Source: Bacillota bacterium
GTDB lineage: Bacteria > Bacillota > Clostridia > Lachnospirales > Cellulosilyticaceae
Length of the DNA: 27,093 bases
Reading direction: 5' to 3'
Assembly: GCA_023410675.1 (NCBI GenBank)
Contig: JAEYPM010000059.1
Span: forward strand, 1 to 27,093
This document shows, piece by piece, positions 22,960 to 27,093 of this stretch; within the stretch, counting starts at the first letter, position 1; each line of letters begins with the position of its first letter. The translations under genes and the position numbers were made by a program. The notes beneath the pieces were generated by a model. It did no database searches. It was not told where the DNA came from and saw only the letters and a list, made by a program, of their open reading frames with translations.

Positions 22960-23060
22960 AAAGAAAGTAAAAAAATTACAAGATAAGCTATAAAAGTTAT
23001 AAGAAAAATTATAAGGTTAAGTATTTGAAAAAGTATAAGGCAAAAAGGGGAAGACAGAGT

Positions 23061-23750
23061 ATGTATACAATATTAGTATGTGATGATGATGTAACGATTG
23101 CTGATTCTATAGCACTGCATTTAACTAAGGAAGGCTATCATGTAATTAAATGTTTTAATGGCGTAGCAGCTATAGATAACATACAAAAGCATGAAATTCA
23201 TTTAATTATTATTGATGTAATGATGCCAAAGCTAGATGGTCTTTCTGCAACACTCAAAATAAGACAAGAAAATAATATTCCTATTATTATTTTATCTGCT
23301 AAAAGCGAAGATACAGATAAAATAGCAGGACTTAATTTTGGTGCAGATGATTATATGACGAAACCTTTTAATTCATTAGAGCTTATAGCAAGAGTAAAAT
23401 CTCAGCTAAGAAGGTATACACAACTTGGCAGTATGGAAGTAAAAGAAAAGGTGATCACAACTGGGGGACTTAGTGTAGACTTAGAAAAAAACTTAGTAAC
23501 TTTAGATGGAGAAATGATTAAGTTAACCCCTACAGAATATAAGATATTAGTTTATCTCATGAAAAATATGGGTCAAGTATTATCCATTCATCAGATCTAT
23601 GATAATGTTTGGAATGAAATAAGTTACGCTCCTGAAAACACAGTAGCAGTACATATTAGAAGACTTAGAGAAAAAATAGAAATAAATCCGAAGGAACCAA
23701 AATATATAAAGGTGGTGTGGGGTATTGGGTATATGGCTCAAAAAGTTTAA
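23061..23750 (+). CDS. Two-component response regulator, OmpR/PhoB family
   Basis: The start is the ATG at 23061, behind AGGGGAAG; the in-frame TTG at 23025 lacks a ribosome site. The product is 229 residues. The receiver domain (1-118) has the acidic pocket D8-D10, the phosphate acceptor Asp52 in IIIDVMMP, and Lys101 in DDYMTKPFN. A winged-helix DNA-binding domain follows (about 130-229), ending with the family's IKVVWGIGYMA strand. Phosphorylation by the kinase encoded next would let it bind repeated sites upstream of its targets, probably including its own gene. The kinase gene overlaps its last 26 bases. Confidence 0.95.
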   Translation: MYTILVCDDDVTIADSIALHLTKEGYHVIKCFNGVAAIDNIQKHEIHLIIIDVMMPKLDGLSATLKIRQENNIPIIILSAKSEDTDKIAGLNFGADDYMTKPFNSLELIARVKSQLRRYTQLGSMEVKEKVITTGGLSVDLEKNLVTLDGEMIKLTPTEYKILVYLMKNMGQVLSIHQIYDNVWNEISYAPENTVAVHIRRLREKIEINPKEPKYIKVVWGIGYMAQKV

Positions 23751-25962
23751 ATATGGAAAATTTCTTAAAGCATTAGCGAGCATTATCTTATGTGCTTTGG
23801 TGATAGTATTAGCTGAAGTTGCTATTTTTGAAGATGCATCCAATCAGGATTTTGCACTAGAGTACCAACTAGAAAAAAGCTCTTACTATGATACACTTAT
23901 ATTTAAAGAACGTTATATTAGTAAGGCTGGTTATGCAAGAGACTGGATTGTAAGATACAGTGAATCACTTATTTATAATCCAGATTTTATAACTGCTGAA
24001 GAGATAGAAGCCTATAAGCAAACAGCTAAAGGACAAGAGATTTTGAAGTTCTCTGAGCAAGGTATGATAAGCAATGATAAAGACTTTTTAGAAGATAAAA
24101 TAAAAACTGAGATTGTTTATGACAGAAAAAGATATTTTGAAGAAATAGAAGAACAGCTTTTTTTTCGAGCTGGAAGCTTTGTATTTATAGCCATTGACAA
24201 TGAAACAAAAAAGGTCGTTACGAATATACAGACATATAATAAGAACAACTTAGAGGATATTGTATTAGAAATGTCAAAAAGCCCTGTATATTTAGTAGGT
24301 GATGCAAAGGGGTATACGTATAAAGGCCAATATGAAATGCATAGGAATTATTACAATAGTGATACAATCAGTGATCATGAAGCAAAACGCTATACAATAC
24401 ATGCAGCTATAGATGAAACGCGAATACAGCAGGGCAATGAATATGATTTATTTAGTGCAGAGAAACAAACTTTTGAAATGATTAAAGAAGCGGGAAATAT
24501 TCTAAAGGTAATTTTACTAGTGATGATGTTACTGGGCTTTTTTGCAGGATTATATCTTGTTTTTACAGCAGGAAAACGATATGATGAAACGAAGATATAT
24601 TTTCATGGGTTAGATAAAGTGCCTGCGGATATTCAAGTAGTAGCACTCCTCATGATAGAATATTTTCTTATGAATATAGCAGTCAATCAAAAAGAAGCTG
24701 CTATTAGTATTAGAGGAATAAAAAATATAATCTCTCAAGCTTATTATGACATCATAAGCGTAGATACTATAGATACCGTATTTCTTTATATAATTATTAC
24801 ATTAGGAACCATTATGGCTATTTTGGTGGGGATGAGTATTATTAAAAAGATAAAAGCGCACACCTTACTAAAGAATTCGTTAGTTTATTATCTATGCAAT
24901 CTTCTACTAAAGGCACTCTTTCACGAGAAAACGTTAAGCATTGGCGTGGCAGTTGGGGCTACTTCCTATATTATCATTAACATGTTGTTATCTGTTGTGT
25001 TTGTGTGGCAAAGGAGTTTTATTATATTCTTCTTGCTTATAAATTTCAATATACTTGCCTTAGTTGCAATTATAGTTTTTGCTGTAGATTATCGAAAGAT
25101 TGTCATTGGAGCACAGCATATAGCGAATGGAGATTTAGGGTATAAGATAGCACAAACGTCTATTTTTCCGATAACAGCAGAAATGGCAAATACCGTGAAC
25201 AGCATTGGCGAAGGATTAGAACGTGCTGCTTCAACTACTTTAAAAAGTGAACGTTTTAAGACAGAGCTTATTACAAATGTATCTCACGACTTAAAAACAC
25301 CACTTACTTCTATTATTAGTTATATTGAACTATTGCAACAAGAGGCAATAGAAAATGAAGAGGCAAAGCAGTATATTAACATCCTTGCGGAAAGAAGTGA
25401 ACGCTTAAAACGCCTTATTGAAGACCTTATTGAAGCATCAAAAGCAACAACTGGAAACCTAAGTTTGGAGATGGGTGCTATGCAGCTCGACGAGCTTGTT
25501 AAGCAAATAATAGGAGAGCATAGTGATAAATTTGAAGAACAAGGATTAGATATTATTTATAGTAGAATGCAAACCACAAGTATTTTAGCAGACGGAAAGC
25601 ACATGTGGCGAGTTGTGGAAAATTTAGCAACCAATATCATTAAATATGCAATGCTAGGAACCAGAGTCTATATTGATGTATTTGAAGAAGATGGGTATGG
25701 CACGCTGACTATGAAAAATGTTTCGAAAGAGCCGCTTAATATTGATGTATCTGAGCTTACAAAAAGATTTGTAAGAGGGGAAGAATCTAGAACAAAAGAA
25801 GGCTTTGGGCTAGGTCTTGCTATTGCGGAGAGTTTAGTACAGCTTCAAAAGGGCAAATTTGAGATAGCTATTGATGGCGATTTGTTTAAAGTATGTATTA
25901 AAATGCCTATTATTCATAATGATGAAGAGCTAAAGCTTAATAAAACAAATAGCATTAAATAA
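23725..25962 (+). CDS. Sensor histidine kinase with large multi-helix membrane region
   Basis: The product is 745 residues from a TTG at 23725, which overlaps the response regulator and follows GGTGGTGTGGGG. It has a membrane helix (about 11-30), an outside region of about 220 residues, and then several helices (about 257-280, 340-370, and 410-455). A HAMP-like linker (HIANGDLGYKIA) leads to HisKA with phosphoacceptor His521 (NVSHDLKTPLTS). The ATPase domain has an N-box near ENLATNIIKYA and a G-box GFGLGLAIAES. The N-box is somewhat altered (NLLSNALKYS in most members), but the key Asn is kept. The signal is unknown; this architecture is common in clostridial envelope-sensing kinases. Confidence 0.93.
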   Translation: MGIWLKKFKYGKFLKALASIILCALVIVLAEVAIFEDASNQDFALEYQLEKSSYYDTLIFKERYISKAGYARDWIVRYSESLIYNPDFITAEEIEAYKQTAKGQEILKFSEQGMISNDKDFLEDKIKTEIVYDRKRYFEEIEEQLFFRAGSFVFIAIDNETKKVVTNIQTYNKNNLEDIVLEMSKSPVYLVGDAKGYTYKGQYEMHRNYYNSDTISDHEAKRYTIHAAIDETRIQQGNEYDLFSAEKQTFEMIKEAGNILKVILLVMMLLGFFAGLYLVFTAGKRYDETKIYFHGLDKVPADIQVVALLMIEYFLMNIAVNQKEAAISIRGIKNIISQAYYDIISVDTIDTVFLYIIITLGTIMAILVGMSIIKKIKAHTLLKNSLVYYLCNLLLKALFHEKTLSIGVAVGATSYIIINMLLSVVFVWQRSFIIFFLLINFNILALVAIIVFAVDYRKIVIGAQHIANGDLGYKIAQTSIFPITAEMANTVNSIGEGLERAASTTLKSERFKTELITNVSHDLKTPLTSIISYIELLQQEAIENEEAKQYINILAERSERLKRLIEDLIEASKATTGNLSLEMGAMQLDELVKQIIGEHSDKFEEQGLDIIYSRMQTTSILADGKHMWRVVENLATNIIKYAMLGTRVYIDVFEEDGYGTLTMKNVSKEPLNIDVSELTKRFVRGEESRTKEGFGLGLAIAESLVQLQKGKFEIAIDGDLFKVCIKMPIIHNDEELKLNKTNSIK

Positions 25963-26107
25963 AAGAAGTATTTGAGTTGTTTTGCAATAATAAGGTCAAT
26001 AATTCAGGTTATACAGAATACTATGATTACAGAAGCGTCCGTATAGCGTTACATTTTAAGTGACACTCTGTGAATTCACTTTGTTTCACTAGAGAAGGAG
26101 ATAGTTT

Positions 26108-26572
26108 ATGTATAATTTAAGTTATCCAACAAGAGAGCAATATATAGAAGTCATTGAGCTCATGCAAGAAGTTGTAGAAGACAAAAAAGTAGATACCATG
26201 CTCTATGACTGGTTGGCAAACAATACACCTACTCATCTACTACCACAAGAACAGCTTCAAGGTATAAAAGATACTATTATTTCAATAAAAGAGGACGAGG
26301 CACGCCATCACAAGATATTCATAGACATATATGCACAATTAACTAGAAAAGATCCAAAAAGCAAGGGAGATAAATTTACAATACCAAGTAACTTTGTGTA
26401 TGGCATTATAGAAGCACTAAGGGGTGAACTTGAAGCAGCAAAAAAGTGTGCAAGCATTATGGCTGGCTTGTCAAGCAATTATTATAGGGATAAGATATTT
26501 GAGATATTAATTGATGAATTAAGGCATGCAAATTTATGTAGTTATATTTATACAGTTATTCAAACAAAGTAA
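26108..26572 (+). CDS. Ferritin-like diiron-domain protein
   Basis: The product is 154 residues, with AAGGAG seven bases before the ATG. It is predicted as a four-helix bundle. Two helices carry the EXXH metal motif: EDEARHHKIF (about 59-68) and IDELRHANL (about 138-146). Acidic residues on the other two helices (ELMQEVVED; EALRGELEAA) could complete a dinuclear iron site. This is the rubrerythrin/ferritin-like pattern, without the rubredoxin-type cysteine domain of classical rubrerythrin. A role in iron handling or peroxide reduction is likely but not shown. It has its own terminator, so it is a single-gene unit. Confidence 0.8.
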   Translation: MYNLSYPTREQYIEVIELMQEVVEDKKVDTMLYDWLANNTPTHLLPQEQLQGIKDTIISIKEDEARHHKIFIDIYAQLTRKDPKSKGDKFTIPSNFVYGIIEALRGELEAAKKCASIMAGLSSNYYRDKIFEILIDELRHANLCSYIYTVIQTK

Positions 26573-26586
26573 TCGTTAGAAATAAT

Positions 26587-26621
26587 AAAGTAGAGTCAAT
26601 GTACAAGGATTCTACTTTTTT
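26587..26621 (+). terminator. Rho-independent terminator after the ferritin-like gene
   Basis: AAAGTAGAGTC pairs with GATTCTACTTT (one G-T pair) around a loop of about ten bases, followed by more T. Confidence 0.8.
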
Positions 26622-26815
26622 ATTGCAAACTTTTCTATTTCTATTTTTAACTTTATCCTTAAGCAACAAGAAAAATGTTGAATAATACAACATATTATCG
26701 TTTTGTGTAAAGTATATGATATTGCTGACGATTTGCTGGATGCTTTTGTTGATTTTTAATATAATAAATGTTATGATTTGTTTAAAATTTTATTAAACCT
26801 TAGGAGGATATGTAT

Positions 26816-27093
26816 TTGAGAGTAAGAAAAAGAATTTTAAGCATTTTATTAGTAGGAACATTAACCCTATCAACATTGCCGACACAACTATTTGCGACAG
26901 ATACAATTCTGAGCCAAATAACAATACAGAAAGTAGATAATCTAAACACAAAAATAACAACATCAGCAGGAGCAGAAGTAAATCAACAAGCTATAGTTTT
27001 CCTTTAGGTAACATAGATAATAAAGAACAGGATTATGGAATAGATTTTAAAGTAATTAGTGACTGGGGACAAGCATTTAATGCTCAAATAAGT
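26816..27093 (+). pseudogene. Secreted CBM-like protein, frameshifted near the N-terminus and cut by the window edge
   Basis: AGGAGG at 26802-26807 stands eight bases before a TTG at 26816, the likely start; the ATG at 26810 in the same frame is only two bases from it. The product begins with a signal peptide (VRKRILSILLVGTLTLSTLP, cut near LFA). The frame stops at 27007. One frame over, from about 26992 to the edge, the sequence gives YSFPLGNIDN and then YGIDFKVISDWGQAFNAQIS, which resembles the start of a family 2-like cellulose-binding module (V-SDWG-GF-A-I). An upstream stop in that frame (about 26936) means the shift lies between 26936 and 27007. One missing A in the run at 26950 or at 26980 would join them. 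It may be a true mutation or a sequence error; the C-terminal part is beyond the window. Confidence 0.6.

Noticed and set aside
26030..26045. CGTC before the ferritin-like gene as an ECF-type promoter
   Set aside because: There is no GGAAC at the required distance.

Overview
The window is AT-rich and its genes are typical of a low-GC Gram-positive clostridium: strong AGGAGG-type ribosome sites with ATG, GTG and TTG starts, SLH-anchored surface proteins, a type I dockerin, an acetyl-xylan-esterase-like enzyme and a probable cellulose-binding module at the right edge. This points to an anaerobic plant-polysaccharide degrader of the Lachnospirales/Cellulosilyticum kind. That placement is an inference from gene content and was not tested. 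I see no rRNA, tRNA, CRISPR array, transposase or prophage gene.

Layout. 1-1064: the 3' end of a secreted protein with 105-residue PPC-like repeats and a C-terminal dockerin. 1368-2548: a small membrane protein and a small acidic protein, both unrecognised. 2759-3847: a P-loop ATPase-like protein of the PRK06851 type, internally duplicated, with a dead second P-loop. 3850-5090: a tandem duplication of a secreted-protein gene and its promoter; the second copy has lost its 5' coding half. 5194-9160 (minus): a CE7-type esterase and a large SLH/beta-helix wall protein. 9403-11424: a secreted YcdB/YcdC-type protein with SLH-like C-terminal segments. 11432-11604 (minus): remains of a small broken gene. 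11872-13509: a membrane-anchored metallo-beta-lactamase-fold protein fused to a DUF3829-like domain; its last codons are repeated downstream as 32-bp tandem units. 13785-16732: two chemoreceptors, one membrane-bound and one soluble. 16792-19143 (minus): a polar amino-acid ABC importer (ATPase, permease, lipoprotein). 19450-22707: a methyltransferase, a MATE exporter and an unrecognised membrane protein. 23061-25962: an overlapping response regulator and sensor kinase. 26108-26572: a small ferritin-like protein. 26816-end: the start of a secreted CBM-like protein whose reading frame is broken.

The strongest regulatory signal is a promoter of ECF sigma type, GGAAC-N16-CGTC followed by a TATAA run. 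It occurs three times with the same spacing: before the secreted protein at 3953, before its truncated duplicate, and before the YcdB/SLH gene at 9403. This suggests a small cell-envelope regulon run by an ECF sigma factor that is not encoded here. The other notable theme is local tandem duplication at several scales (315, 32, 24, 20, 15 and 14-15 bp units and a gene-sized one), often at gene ends or ribosome sites.
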